Assembly: GCA_031284065.1 (NCBI GenBank) | Contig: JAITAP010000132.1 | Span: 1-8,422 of the forward strand | Direction of reading: 5' to 3' | Source of the DNA: Prevotellaceae bacterium | Lineage (GTDB): Bacteria > Bacteroidota > Bacteroidia > Bacteroidales > UBA932 | DNA: 8,422 nt | Shown: positions 1 to 6,061 of the stretch, one piece after another | Layout of the letters: every line of letters begins with the position of its first letter | Position numbering within the stretch: the stretch's first letter is position 1 | Notes under the pieces: generated by a model | What the model was told of the DNA's origin: nothing | Databases searched by the model: none | The model's input: the letters and a program-made list of their open reading frames with translations, nothing else | Program-made: the position numbers and the translations under genes

Positions 1-227
1 GCGAATTGCAGCAGCTGCAAGCGTTCGGGAGCGTCGAATTTTCCTTCGCGACAAGCTGCAACCGTTAGCGCCGGATACCGAAGCAGCTGCCGCACTTGCT
101 CCAAATCCAGCGGCATAAGGTCAAGCCGCAGCTCGAACATTGCGCTACCTTGCGCTACCTTGCAGCAAGCGGCATAATCGGAAGCGCCAATGCTGACGCA
201 AATTCTGTTTGTTATATCTTTCAGCAC
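1..227 (-). CDS. aroD: 3-dehydroquinate dehydratase, type I (partial, 3' end missing)
   Basis: Type I dehydroquinase dehydrates 3-dehydroquinate to 3-dehydroshikimate in the cytoplasmic shikimate pathway. Only about 75 N-terminal residues lie in the window. They carry the first-strand motif ICVSIGAS, then FELRLDLM (the family's E-x-R-x-D substrate-binding motif), then LTVAACREG (the pVxTxR strand). The catalytic His and the Schiff-base Lys would lie beyond the left edge. The reading frame is open from a TAA at 240-242; the only conventional start that keeps the ICVSIG strand is GTG at 225-227. A shorter start at ATG 138-140 would delete that strand. The gene follows aroB by 27 nt on the same strand, which fits an operon of consecutive pathway steps. 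A 10-bp tandem repeat lies inside the coding sequence at 141-160. Whether it continues into a fusion such as AroD-AroE cannot be seen. The family call rests on recognised motifs, not on an alignment. Confidence 0.8.
   Translation of the reverse strand, partial: MLKDITNRICVSIGASDYAACCKVAQGSAMFELRLDLMPLDLEQVRQLLRYPALTVAACREGKFDAPERLQLLQF
141..160. repeat. 10-bp tandem duplication inside aroD
   Basis: TGCGCTACCT occurs twice back to back and is followed by a further TGC. The period is not a multiple of three, so gain or loss of one copy would shift the aroD frame. The present frame is open and family-like on both sides (ICVSIGAS upstream, ELRLDL downstream), so the two-copy state appears to be the functional one. 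Confidence 0.85.
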
Positions 228-254
228 TACCGGAGAAGATTATTTCGGGTTAAG

Positions 255-1286
255 CTACAAAATTACCACCGTTTTGTCCACCGACATTAAGTAGTTCAGC
301 GCAGCAATCGCTATTTCGCGAACTTCGCAATGCCCAATGGTTATTGGTAAAACTACGTGAATATTAGTTCCGCTTTTCTTTTTATCCTTGCGCATGGCGT
401 CGCACAGCGCCGAGTTTGGAATATCTACAGCGGTGGGAAGGGTGAGGCGTTGCAAAATATTTTCCACCCTTTTCTGCTCTTTCGCGCTCATCAACCCCAG
501 CATAACCGCAAGCTGCGCGGCCTTACACAAGCCCACGCTCACCGCTTCGCCGTGCGTGAGCGGCGTATTTTTTTCGATAGCGTGAGCAAACGTATGGCCG
601 AGGTTGAGCTTGCGCCGCTCGCCCTGCTCGCGCTCATCCACCGCCACAATGTCTGCCTTGATTTTTACCGCCTCGTACACCAAGTGTTCAAGCGTTTGCG
701 GGTCTTTTTGCAGAGCCTTCTCCACGTTGTTTTCAATGTAGCCAAAAAGCGAAGCGCTGGCAAGCATTGCCGCCTTTACAATTTCCGCAAAGCCTGCCGC
801 AAACTCTTTTTGCGGAAGCGTAGCCATGCTCTGCGGGTCGCATATCACAAACTGCGGCTGCGCAAATACGCCCAGCATGTTTTTGTAGCCTTTATAGTTC
901 ACGCCGTTTTTTCCCCCCACGCTTGCGTCAACCTGCGAAAGCAAGCTGGTGGACACAAAGCCAAACGGCAGCCCGCGCATGAAAATAGACGCCGCAAAGC
1001 CCACCACGTCGCACACTATACCGCCCCCTATGCCAAGTATGAATGTCTGGCGGTCAGCCTCCAGATGCACAAGCTCCGACGCAATGTAGCTGATGGTGTT
1101 AAGCGTTTTGTGCTGCTCGCCCGTCTCAATCTCTATTGTTGGAAAAACATTGCACAACTCGCTGTAACACTTGCGCACGTTGCCATCGGTGATAATAACA
1201 ACGTGCGACGAGGGTAAATACTTATGGATATTGGCAACCGCCTCACCTATCAGTATGCGCGACCCGTGCAGGGATATTTCTTTCAT
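255..1286 (-). CDS. aroB: 3-dehydroquinate synthase
   Basis: AroB converts DAHP to 3-dehydroquinate using bound NAD+ and a divalent metal, the second step of chorismate synthesis, in the cytoplasm. The 343-residue product is full length for the family. Visible motifs are ETGEQHKTL (54-62), the NAD-binding glycine loop LGIGGGIVCDVVG (84-96), RGLPFGFVSTSLLSQVDASVGGKNGVN in residues 104-130 with substrate lysine K126, and KNMLG (135-139). The metal ligands are probably E168 (FAAGFAEIVK), H231 (NLGHTFAHAIE) and H245 (LTHGEAVSVG). The C-terminal domain continues through RKDKKKSG (299-306), which is typical of the family. The ATG at 1284-1286 is preceded by AGAGGA about 8 nt upstream, one of the few clear ribosome-binding sites in the window. 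The stop is TAG at 255-257, and aroD follows after 27 nt. A -7 promoter-like box lies upstream at 1360-1367, so aroB-aroD is probably transcribed separately from lemA-tpm. Confidence 0.97.
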   Translation of the reverse strand: MKEISLHGSRILIGEAVANIHKYLPSSHVVIITDGNVRKCYSELCNVFPTIEIETGEQHKTLNTISYIASELVHLEADRQTFILGIGGGIVCDVVGFAASIFMRGLPFGFVSTSLLSQVDASVGGKNGVNYKGYKNMLGVFAQPQFVICDPQSMATLPQKEFAAGFAEIVKAAMLASASLFGYIENNVEKALQKDPQTLEHLVYEAVKIKADIVAVDEREQGERRKLNLGHTFAHAIEKNTPLTHGEAVSVGLCKAAQLAVMLGLMSAKEQKRVENILQRLTLPTAVDIPNSALCDAMRKDKKKSGTNIHVVLPITIGHCEVREIAIAALNYLMSVDKTVVIL

Positions 1287-1336
1287 AATAACGTTCCTCT
1301 ATGAAAACATTCAAAGTCCTGTCTGTGCTTCGTCGG

Positions 1337-1352
1337 TAATGATTAATGATTA
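1337..1352. repeat. Tandem heptamer TAATGAT at the likely aroB transcription start
   Basis: TAATGAT is present twice in direct tandem and is followed by TA. On the minus strand it begins 7 nt downstream of the candidate -7 box at 1360-1367, so it would overlap the transcription start. It could be an operator, but it could equally be chance in AT-rich DNA. Confidence 0.5.
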
Positions 1353-1359
1353 CTCCACG

Positions 1360-1367
1360 CAAAGCTA
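1360..1367 (-). promoter_or_regulatory. Candidate Bacteroidetes -7 promoter element for aroB
   Basis: Reads TAGCTTTG on the minus strand, an exact match to TAnnTTTG, about 73 nt upstream of the aroB ATG. No TTTG is visible at the expected -33 position, so only half of the consensus is supported. It lies in the 177-bp spacer between the tpm stop and aroB, which is where an aroB-aroD promoter would be expected. Confidence 0.45.
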
Positions 1368-1463
1368 CCGTATGTATTCCTAATTCTCTGTCGCGCCCTG
1401 AAAAGTTTTGCGTATTTTTCCTTCCCGCTTGCTCGGGACGCCCAATTCTCTGCTTTCAGCTCT

Positions 1464-2234
1464 TTACCAGCGTCCGCCTGCTCCGCCGCCTCCCGACATT
1501 CCGCCGCCGCCGCCGCCAAATCCGCCGCCGCCAAAGCTCCCAAAGCCACCGGAGGAACCTCCCCTGCCTTTGCCGCCAAGAAGAAACGGAAGGAAAAAAA
1601 TGGCGTCGCTTACGCCCCTACCTTTACCATTGCCGTTGTCGCCCTTGCGCCCGGAAAGGAAAATGATAATAAGCACAACAAAAATAGCGAACAGAATAAG
1701 GCTTCCGGGCATGTTTCCCTGCGCGGATTTTTCCGCGCTGTGCTCACCCGAAGCGTAGGCGATAATGGCGCTCACGGCGTTGTCGACGCCCGAATAGTAA
1801 TCCTCGCGCCGAAAGTGCGGAATCATCACCTGCTCAATGATGCGCTTGCAGTATGCGTCCGGCAGCGCACCCTCCATGCCGTACCCCGTGCCGATAAACA
1901 CGTCGCCGTGCTCCCGCCCCTGCTTGGGCTTGATGAGGATGAGCACGCCGTTGTTTTTTTCTTTTTGCCCTATACCCCACTCTTTGAAAAATACGGGCGA
2001 AAGCTGCGCAAGCGTGTACCCGTCGGCGTCGGCAATAGTGATGACGTATATTTGGGTAGATGTTGAGTCGTGGTAATTGCGCAGCTTACGCTCCAAAGAT
2101 TGCTGTTCGTGCGCTGTAAGCGTGCCGGCAAAGTCGTTTACCAGACGGGGCGGCTGCACAGGCTTCGGGAGGCTTTGCGCTGATGTTGCACCGGCGATAA
2201 GCAACGCCGCTAAAAAACTCCATATTCTCATCAT
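1464..2234 (-). CDS. TPM domain protein (YgcG family), membrane anchored, glycine-rich tail
   Basis: Secreted or periplasm-facing TPM-domain protein of the YgcG type. Plant and some bacterial TPM domains have reported phosphatase activity, but the bacterial role is not settled, so no reaction is claimed. Numbering from GTG 2240, the protein has a signal peptide (about residues 3-22, ending TSAQS), a TPM domain (about 34-165: VNDFAGTLTAHE, IYVITIADADGYT, WGIGQKEKNNGVLILI, VFIGTGYGMEGALPD), a transmembrane helix (about 179-196), a short basic Gly/Lys linker, a second hydrophobic stretch (AIFFLPFLL, 213-221), and a tail of about 35 residues that is mostly Gly with Ser and Phe and ends in GGRW, a recognised ending for YgcG-like proteins. 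Three starts are possible: GTG 2240, ATG 2234 and ATG 2231. I chose ATG 2234 because it gives a normal signal peptide. The lemA stop is at 2242-2244, so the two genes are almost certainly co-transcribed and translationally coupled. Confidence 0.9.
   Translation of the reverse strand: MMRIWSFLAALLIAGATSAQSLPKPVQPPRLVNDFAGTLTAHEQQSLERKLRNYHDSTSTQIYVITIADADGYTLAQLSPVFFKEWGIGQKEKNNGVLILIKPKQGREHGDVFIGTGYGMEGALPDAYCKRIIEQVMIPHFRREDYYSGVDNAVSAIIAYASGEHSAEKSAQGNMPGSLILFAIFVVLIIIFLSGRKGDNGNGKGRGVSDAIFFLPFLLGGKGRGGSSGGFGSFGGGGFGGGGGGMSGGGGAGGRW
1501..1532. repeat. CCG trinucleotide microsatellite coding for the glycine tail
   Basis: Two tracts, (CCG)5CC at 1501-1517 and (CCG)3CC at 1522-1532, are GGC glycine codons on the minus strand, within residues 237-247 of the TPM protein. 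Slippage would change tail length without shifting frame. Confidence 0.8.
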
Positions 2235-2241
2235 CGGCACG

Positions 2242-2814
2242 TTAGAATTTTACCTCAGGCGCTTTTTCTGCGCCCGGCTCAGCCTCAAAGTAAGCCTTCT
2301 TTTCAAATCCGAACATGCCTGCAAAAATGTTGTTTGGGAAGCGGCGAATGTAGGCGTTGTACTCGCGCGTAGCGTCGTTGAAGTTGCGACGCTCCACCGC
2401 AATTCTGTTCTCCGTTCCCTCCAGCTGCGCTTGCAGCTCCAAAAAGTTTTGGTTGGCCTTGAGGTCGGGATAATTTTCGGCTATCGCCATCAGCCTTCCC
2501 AGCGCCGAGCTGACCTCGCTCTGCGCGGCCTGAAATTTTTTGATGGAGGCTTCGTCCAGCTTTTCGGGGCTGATGACCACCTGCGTTGCCCGCGCGCGCG
2601 CTTCAATCACGCCCTCCAGCGTTTGCGATTCGTGCTTGGCGTAACCTTTCACGGTTTCCACCAGATTGGGGATTAAGTCAGCGCGTCGCTGATACTGGTT
2701 TTGCACCTGCGCCCACGCAGCGTCAACCTTTTCCTGCATGGTTACGGGCTTGTTGTAGTACGAGCACGAAGACAGCATTACCGCCGACAACGTTACAAAA
2801 ACTAATCGTTTCAT
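2242..2814 (-). CDS. lemA: LemA family lipoprotein
   Basis: LemA-family proteins are small membrane-anchored helical-bundle proteins whose exact function is unclear. They commonly sit next to TPM/YgcG genes, as here. The frame is open to 2859, but the start is set at ATG 2812-2814 because it gives a clean lipoprotein signal peptide, MKRLVFVTLSAVMLSSC, with a lipobox and acceptor Cys17. The mature 174-residue part shows the family signature: YYNKPVTMQEKVDAAWAQVQ (19-38), then YQRRADLIPNLVETVKGYAKHE (41-62), then ENYPDLKANQNFLELQ (113-128), ENRIAVERRNFNDATREYN (135-153), and a final FP-FGF-YF segment (159-176). At 190 residues, the length is normal for LemA. The region ahead of the ATG is A/T-rich (AATAAAA) without a Shine-Dalgarno, as is usual in Bacteroidetes. 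A -7 promoter-like box lies 24 nt upstream. Confidence 0.95.
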   Translation of the reverse strand: MKRLVFVTLSAVMLSSCSYYNKPVTMQEKVDAAWAQVQNQYQRRADLIPNLVETVKGYAKHESQTLEGVIEARARATQVVISPEKLDEASIKKFQAAQSEVSSALGRLMAIAENYPDLKANQNFLELQAQLEGTENRIAVERRNFNDATREYNAYIRRFPNNIFAGMFGFEKKAYFEAEPGAEKAPEVKF

Positions 2815-2837
2815 TTTTATTATGGCTTTTAAAAGCA

Positions 2838-2845
2838 CAAATATA
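2838..2845 (-). promoter_or_regulatory. Candidate Bacteroidetes -7 promoter element for lemA-tpm
   Basis: Reads TATATTTG on the minus strand, an exact match to TAnnTTTG, with its end 24 nt upstream of the lemA ATG. It would give a short leader of roughly 15-20 nt. No TTTG is found at the -33 spacing; the nearest TTG is only 11 nt away. Confidence 0.45.
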
Positions 2846-2859
2846 CACCAATCTTCCAA

Positions 2860-3332
2860 GAGACGCTGTTAAAAATTACGAACAAACGCGCCGAAAGCGG
2901 CACACCTCCGGCTTGCATGGGAGTATCCACAGTATCGTAAACTTTCAAAGTTTTCTTTGCAAGCCAATAGCGGATAGAAATTTATATAATCTCCAAAAAA
3001 TAATCACGATTTGCCAAAACGCCTTTGCGAAGCTGAGTAAAAAAATAGGGCGAATGTATCGGGGGATGCAGCCGGCGTTGCTAAGGGAGCCACAAACCCT
3101 TATTTTCCCAAATCTCTTGGCCGTCGCAAAGCAGAGCTCGGCGCAGCCAATCGCAATATAATTCGCGTAATTCGCGGGCAGAAAAAATAGCTGATTAAAA
3201 TTTCGTGGCTTGCGTAGCGTGGGTAAATTCGGTAAAGGACGGTGGCGGTGCTTGCACCGTGCCGGAGACGGAGTACTGGTAGAATGTGTGGTTGTTCCCC
3301 CTTTTTTCAGGACGTGCCGTAATTCTTAATTT
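2860..3332. other. Gene-free spacer between mutS2 and lemA
   Basis: This stretch of about 470 bp (about 520 bp counted from the lemA ATG) has no open frame that looks like a protein. The one long plus-strand frame crossing it starts inside lemA antisense and resembles nothing I know. It contains a possible relic of the 10-bp-unit repeat family (3161-3209), a short 6-bp hairpin with a TTTT tail on the plus strand (3082-3106), and a GC-rich self-complementary patch (CGGTGC-TT-GCACCG) near 3245-3260. No tRNA or other structured RNA was recognised. Confidence 0.6.
3161..3209. repeat. Possible degenerate copy of the TTCGTG repeat family
   Basis: ATTCGCGTAATTCGCGGGCA (3161-3180) matches 16 of 20 bases of the segment starting at 6015 in the palindromic element, with T-to-C changes in both CGTG cores. 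A further unit, ATTTCGTGGC, lies at 3200-3209. There is no visible inverted partner, so this would be a half or decayed copy. The match is short and was found by eye. Confidence 0.4.
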
Positions 3333-5864
3333 CTAATTCATCCTCACCACGCTCACCCCCGCCCCGCCTTGCTGCACGTCTTCGTCCTCTACGGCGGCAA
3401 TGCCGGGGAGGCGTTTGAGGTAGCGGCGTATCTGCTCCTTGAGCGCTCCCGTTCCCTTGCCGTGCAGGATGCGCACCTCGCCCACGCCAAACATCATCGC
3501 CTTGTCGATAAGCTCCTCTACCTCCCTCAACGCCTCGTCCACCCTCAAGCCGCGCACGTCGATGGCGGGTTTGAAGTTGAGCCGCTCTACCGAGAGGCTG
3601 GAGCCGCCTGTGCCGCTGCGCCGCGCCATGCTGCGGGCGAGGCTGCGGCTCGTTGGCTCCAGCTTGTCCGCCGCAACGGTGGTGTATATGTTCCCCACCG
3701 CCAGCACAACCGAGCCGTTGTCGTTAATTTTCACGATTTCTCCCGCCACGTTTTGCCCGGCAATACGCGCCGCGCCGCCAACGGACAGCCCGGCTTCGCT
3801 CGGGTTGAGGTCGTCCGTATTCGGGTCAGCGTCCGGGTCATGCTCGCCGCGCCGCGCCTTTTCCTCGCTTCGCCGTTGCTGTTGCTCCTTAAGTCGCTCC
3901 ATTTTGCGGGTAATGGCTGCGCCGTTTTCGTCCGCAGCAGGCGTTGCCACGTCTTGGGCAAAAGCTTGGAGAAGCGTACGCGCCTCGCGCGTTTTTTCCT
4001 TGTCGGCCTGCGCCTCCTTTATGCTGCGAATGGTGTTCTCAATCTTCCGGTTCGCCTCGCTTAGCAGCTTTTTCGCCTCCTCCCTTGCCTCCTGAATGAT
4101 GCGCTTTCGCTCGCCTTGCAGCTGCGCGAGGTCGCGCTCGCAGCGCGCCGTCAGCTCCTCCAGCCGCTTGTCCGCAAGCCTGACGCGCGTGCGCTTCTCC
4201 TCCCAGTAGCGGCGGTCGCGGGCAATGCTGCGCAGGCTCTTGTCGAAGTCTGCGTGCTTGTCGCCCAGCAGCGTGCGAGCCTTGTCAATCACCTCGCCGG
4301 GCAGCCCGATTTTTTGGGCTATCTCAAAGGCAAAGGAGCTGCCGGGTGCGCCGTACTCCAGCCGGAACAGAGGCTCAATTTTTTGCACGTCAAAAAGCAT
4401 TGCGCCGTTTTGTATGCCGGGGGTATTGCTTGCAAAGTACTTCAGGTTGGCGTAGTGGGTAGTGATAATGCCAAAGGTTTTGCTTTCGGTCAGCGCACCC
4501 AGCGTTGCCTCGGCAATAGCGCCGCCCAGCTGAGGCTCTGTCCCCGTACCGAACTCGTCGATGAGCGCGAGCGTCCGCGCGTTGGCGTGGCGCAGGAAGT
4601 ACTTCATGCTTTGCAGGTGCGAGCTGTAGGTGCTCAGGTCGTTTTCGAGTGACTGCTCGTCGCCTATGTCAATAAAGATGGCGTCGAAAATCCCCGCCTC
4701 CGAATCCTCCCCAACCGGAATGGGGAAGCCGCATTGCAGCATGTATTGCAGTAGTCCGGCGGTTTTGATGCACACCGATTTTCCGCCGGCGTTTGGCCCC
4801 GATATGAGCAGGATATGCTTTTCCGGCGTGAGGTGCAGGTCGAGCGGCACGATACTTTTCCCTTCCTTTTTCAGCGCCGCCTCGAGGAGCGGATGCCGCG
4901 CGCCGCGCCAGCCGACAGCTTGCCCGTCCGTCAGCGCAGGCTTTACCCCGCCAACGCTGTTTGCAAAGAGCGCCTTAGCTCTGATAAAGTCGATACGCGC
5001 CACCAGCTCGGCGGCCTGCGCCAGCTGCGGCAGGAAAGGGCGAAGAAAAACGGTAAAGGCGATGAGGATTTTCATCACCTCGCGCTTTTCGGCAAAGCCG
5101 AGTTCGCGCAGGCGGTTGTTGAGCTCCACCACTTCGGCAGGCTCAATGAACGATGTTTTTCCGGTGGCAGATTCGTCCAGCACCATCCCCGCCACCTTGC
5201 GCTTGCAGCTTGCGCTCACGGGGATAACCGCCCTTCCGTCGCGCAGGCTCACCTCTGCGCCTTCGTCTGCGTAGCCGTCGGCCTGCGCCTTGCGGAGGAT
5301 TGCCTGCATACGCCGCCCCACCAGCTGCTGCACCTCCACCATTTGCCGGCGCAGGAGCGCCAGCTCGGGCGAGGCGCTGTCCTTCACCCGCCCAAACTTG
5401 TCAATGAGGTTGGCAATACCCTTGCTCACCGGCGCTAACGTTTGCAACGCCTGCGCCATGCCCGCCAAGCGCGGGTAGCGGTCGGCCTTGCGAGCGGCTA
5501 CGCCGTCTGCGGCGCGGGGCAAAGCGTCGGCATTTCGCGTAAAGAATGTCGCAATGCCGCCTGCCGTGTCAACCATTTGCGCAAGCGTTACCAGCTCCGG
5601 CTCGTCGAGGTATGCGTTATCAACGCCGACTTTGCCCAAGAAGTGCAGCACGTCCACGTATCCGCTTTGCGGGAACGTAGCGTCAAGCGTGCATATCTCC
5701 TGCATTTCCGCCGTTTGCTCCAGCAGCTCGCACACCTCCTCAAGCTGGGTGCAAAAAGCCGTTTCGGCAAGCATTTCGCGGGCGCGCTCGGTGGAGCACC
5801 TGCCCGCGACCATTGCGCGGATGGCGTCAAAGCCCAGCTTAGCCTCAAACGTAGCGGGGTAAAT
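3333..5864 (-). CDS. mutS2: Endonuclease MutS2 (non-canonical or uncertain start)
   Basis: MutS2 is a MutS-like ATPase with a C-terminal Smr nuclease domain. It has been linked to suppression of recombination and to resolution of collided ribosomes rather than to mismatch repair. Counting from the first ATG (5813) there are 826 residues: core/clamp region about 1-320, Walker A SGPNAGGKS (338-346), the STYSSHL segment (394-400), Walker B LALIDEFGTGT (415-425), TTHY (451-454), a long charged coiled coil (about 510-655), an acidic linker (HDPDADPNTDD, 658-668), a KOW-like basic region (about 680-720), and an Smr domain with IDVRGLRVDEAL (751-762) and ILHGKGTGALKEQIRRYL (782-799). The nuclease-motif residues D752, R754 and H784 are present. 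The frame continues upstream of that ATG with IYPATFEAKLGFDAIRA, the conserved MutS2 N-terminus, but there is no ATG, GTG or TTG before a stop at 5925. I therefore place the start at ATT 5862-5864 (843 residues); CTG 5895-5897 is an alternative. The stop is TAG 3333-3335. GC is patchy: some 60-nt blocks exceed 70% by hand count. Confidence 0.93.
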   Translation of the reverse strand: MYPATFEAKLGFDAIRAMVAGRCSTERAREMLAETAFCTQLEEVCELLEQTAEMQEICTLDATFPQSGYVDVLHFLGKVGVDNAYLDEPELVTLAQMVDTAGGIATFFTRNADALPRAADGVAARKADRYPRLAGMAQALQTLAPVSKGIANLIDKFGRVKDSASPELALLRRQMVEVQQLVGRRMQAILRKAQADGYADEGAEVSLRDGRAVIPVSASCKRKVAGMVLDESATGKTSFIEPAEVVELNNRLRELGFAEKREVMKILIAFTVFLRPFLPQLAQAAELVARIDFIRAKALFANSVGGVKPALTDGQAVGWRGARHPLLEAALKKEGKSIVPLDLHLTPEKHILLISGPNAGGKSVCIKTAGLLQYMLQCGFPIPVGEDSEAGIFDAIFIDIGDEQSLENDLSTYSSHLQSMKYFLRHANARTLALIDEFGTGTEPQLGGAIAEATLGALTESKTFGIITTHYANLKYFASNTPGIQNGAMLFDVQKIEPLFRLEYGAPGSSFAFEIAQKIGLPGEVIDKARTLLGDKHADFDKSLRSIARDRRYWEEKRTRVRLADKRLEELTARCERDLAQLQGERKRIIQEAREEAKKLLSEANRKIENTIRSIKEAQADKEKTREARTLLQAFAQDVATPAADENGAAITRKMERLKEQQQRRSEEKARRGEHDPDADPNTDDLNPSEAGLSVGGAARIAGQNVAGEIVKINDNGSVVLAVGNIYTTVAADKLEPTSRSLARSMARRSGTGGSSLSVERLNFKPAIDVRGLRVDEALREVEELIDKAMMFGVGEVRILHGKGTGALKEQIRRYLKRLPGIAAVEDEDVQQGGAGVSVVRMN

Positions 5865-5910
5865 GTTGCTCTTAGTATTTGCGTTTTCTGTTTTCAGCGC
5901 TGAATAAATT

Positions 5911-5922
5911 TGTTCGCGAATT
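5911..5922. repeat. Outlying divergent unit of the palindromic element
   Basis: TGTTCGCGAATT matches 10 of 12 bases of TGTCCACGAATT, the outer unit of the adjacent element. It lies within the open extension upstream of mutS2, so repeat-derived DNA appears to reach within about 47 nt of the conserved mutS2 N-terminal codons. Confidence 0.45.
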
Positions 5923-5926
5923 AGTT

Positions 5927-6061
5927 ATTGTCCACGAATTTATAAAGGAAAAATCATTGTCCACGAATTACACGGATTTTCACGGATTTATAGGGGGAAA
6001 ATTAATTCGTGGAAATTCGTGTAACTCGTGGACAATTAGTCAATGAAAATTCGTGGACAAT
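5927..6061. repeat. Nested inverted-repeat element built from 10-bp TTCGTG units
   Basis: The outer arms ATTGTCCACGAATT (5927-5940) and its exact reverse complement (6048-6061) bracket a larger inner palindrome. The inner arms are 36 bp (5956-5991 and 6001-6036), pair at about 31 of 36 positions and leave a 9-nt loop, AGGGGGAAA. Each inner arm is itself periodic at about 10 bp: CCACGAATTA / CACGGATTTT / CACGGATTTA on the left, AATTCGTGGA / AATTCGTGTA / ACTCGTGGAC on the right. The right end abuts the stop codon of the acyl-CoA synthetase gene. No reading frame or transposase is present, so if mobile it would be a non-autonomous, REP- or MITE-like element. I believe CACGAATT-type intergenic repeats occur in other Bacteroidetes genomes, but cannot confirm that this is the same family. 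Confidence 0.85.
5946..6036 (-). terminator. Possible factor-independent terminator of the acyl-CoA synthetase gene
   Basis: Read on the minus strand, the 36-bp-arm hairpin (6036 to 5956) is followed within 3 nt by a T-rich run, ATTTTTCC (5947-5954). It lies 25 nt beyond the TAG at 6062. The stem is far longer and less GC-rich than ordinary terminators, so termination may be a side effect of the repeat element. Confidence 0.4.

Noticed and set aside
357..1217. 286-codon open frame on the plus strand, antisense to aroB
   Set aside because: It lies entirely inside aroB, is rich in Arg, His and Ala as expected of an antisense shadow, and matches no family, whereas the minus-strand frame has every AroB motif.
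1423..1438. Terminator of lemA-tpm: TCCCG / CGGGA stem 26 nt after the tpm stop
   Set aside because: The stem has only five pairs and is followed on the minus strand by AGGAAAAAT rather than a T run.
1343..1579. 78-codon Ala-rich minus-strand frame
   Set aside because: It is an out-of-frame reading of the GGC-rich tail of the TPM gene; the Ala richness comes from the GCC/GCG phase of the repeat.
2815..2859. N-terminal extension of lemA to ATG 2859 (MEDWCIFVLLKAIIK)
   Set aside because: It would place 15 residues ahead of a perfect lipoprotein signal peptide and would overlap the -7 promoter-like box; the internal ATG at 2814 is far better.
3082..3106. Plus-strand terminator: TAAGGG / CCCTTA stem followed by TTTT
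   Set aside because: The stem is 6 bp with a 9-nt loop, the T run is short, and no plus-strand gene ends before it; in the minus direction there is no T run.
2586..3161. 191-codon plus-strand frame crossing the lemA 5' end into the spacer
   Set aside because: About 230 nt of it is antisense to lemA, there is no ribosome-binding site or recognised domain, and the part in the spacer shows no protein-like pattern.
3240..3265. Structured RNA or recombination site at the GC-rich CGGTGC-TT-GCACCG patch
   Set aside because: The perfect stem would have only a 2-nt loop, two alternative pairings compete, and there is no known motif or adjacent recombinase.
5927..6061. CRISPR array
   Set aside because: The repeats are short (about 10-14 bp), arranged as inverted arms, and lack regular unique spacers of 30-40 bp; there are no cas genes nearby.
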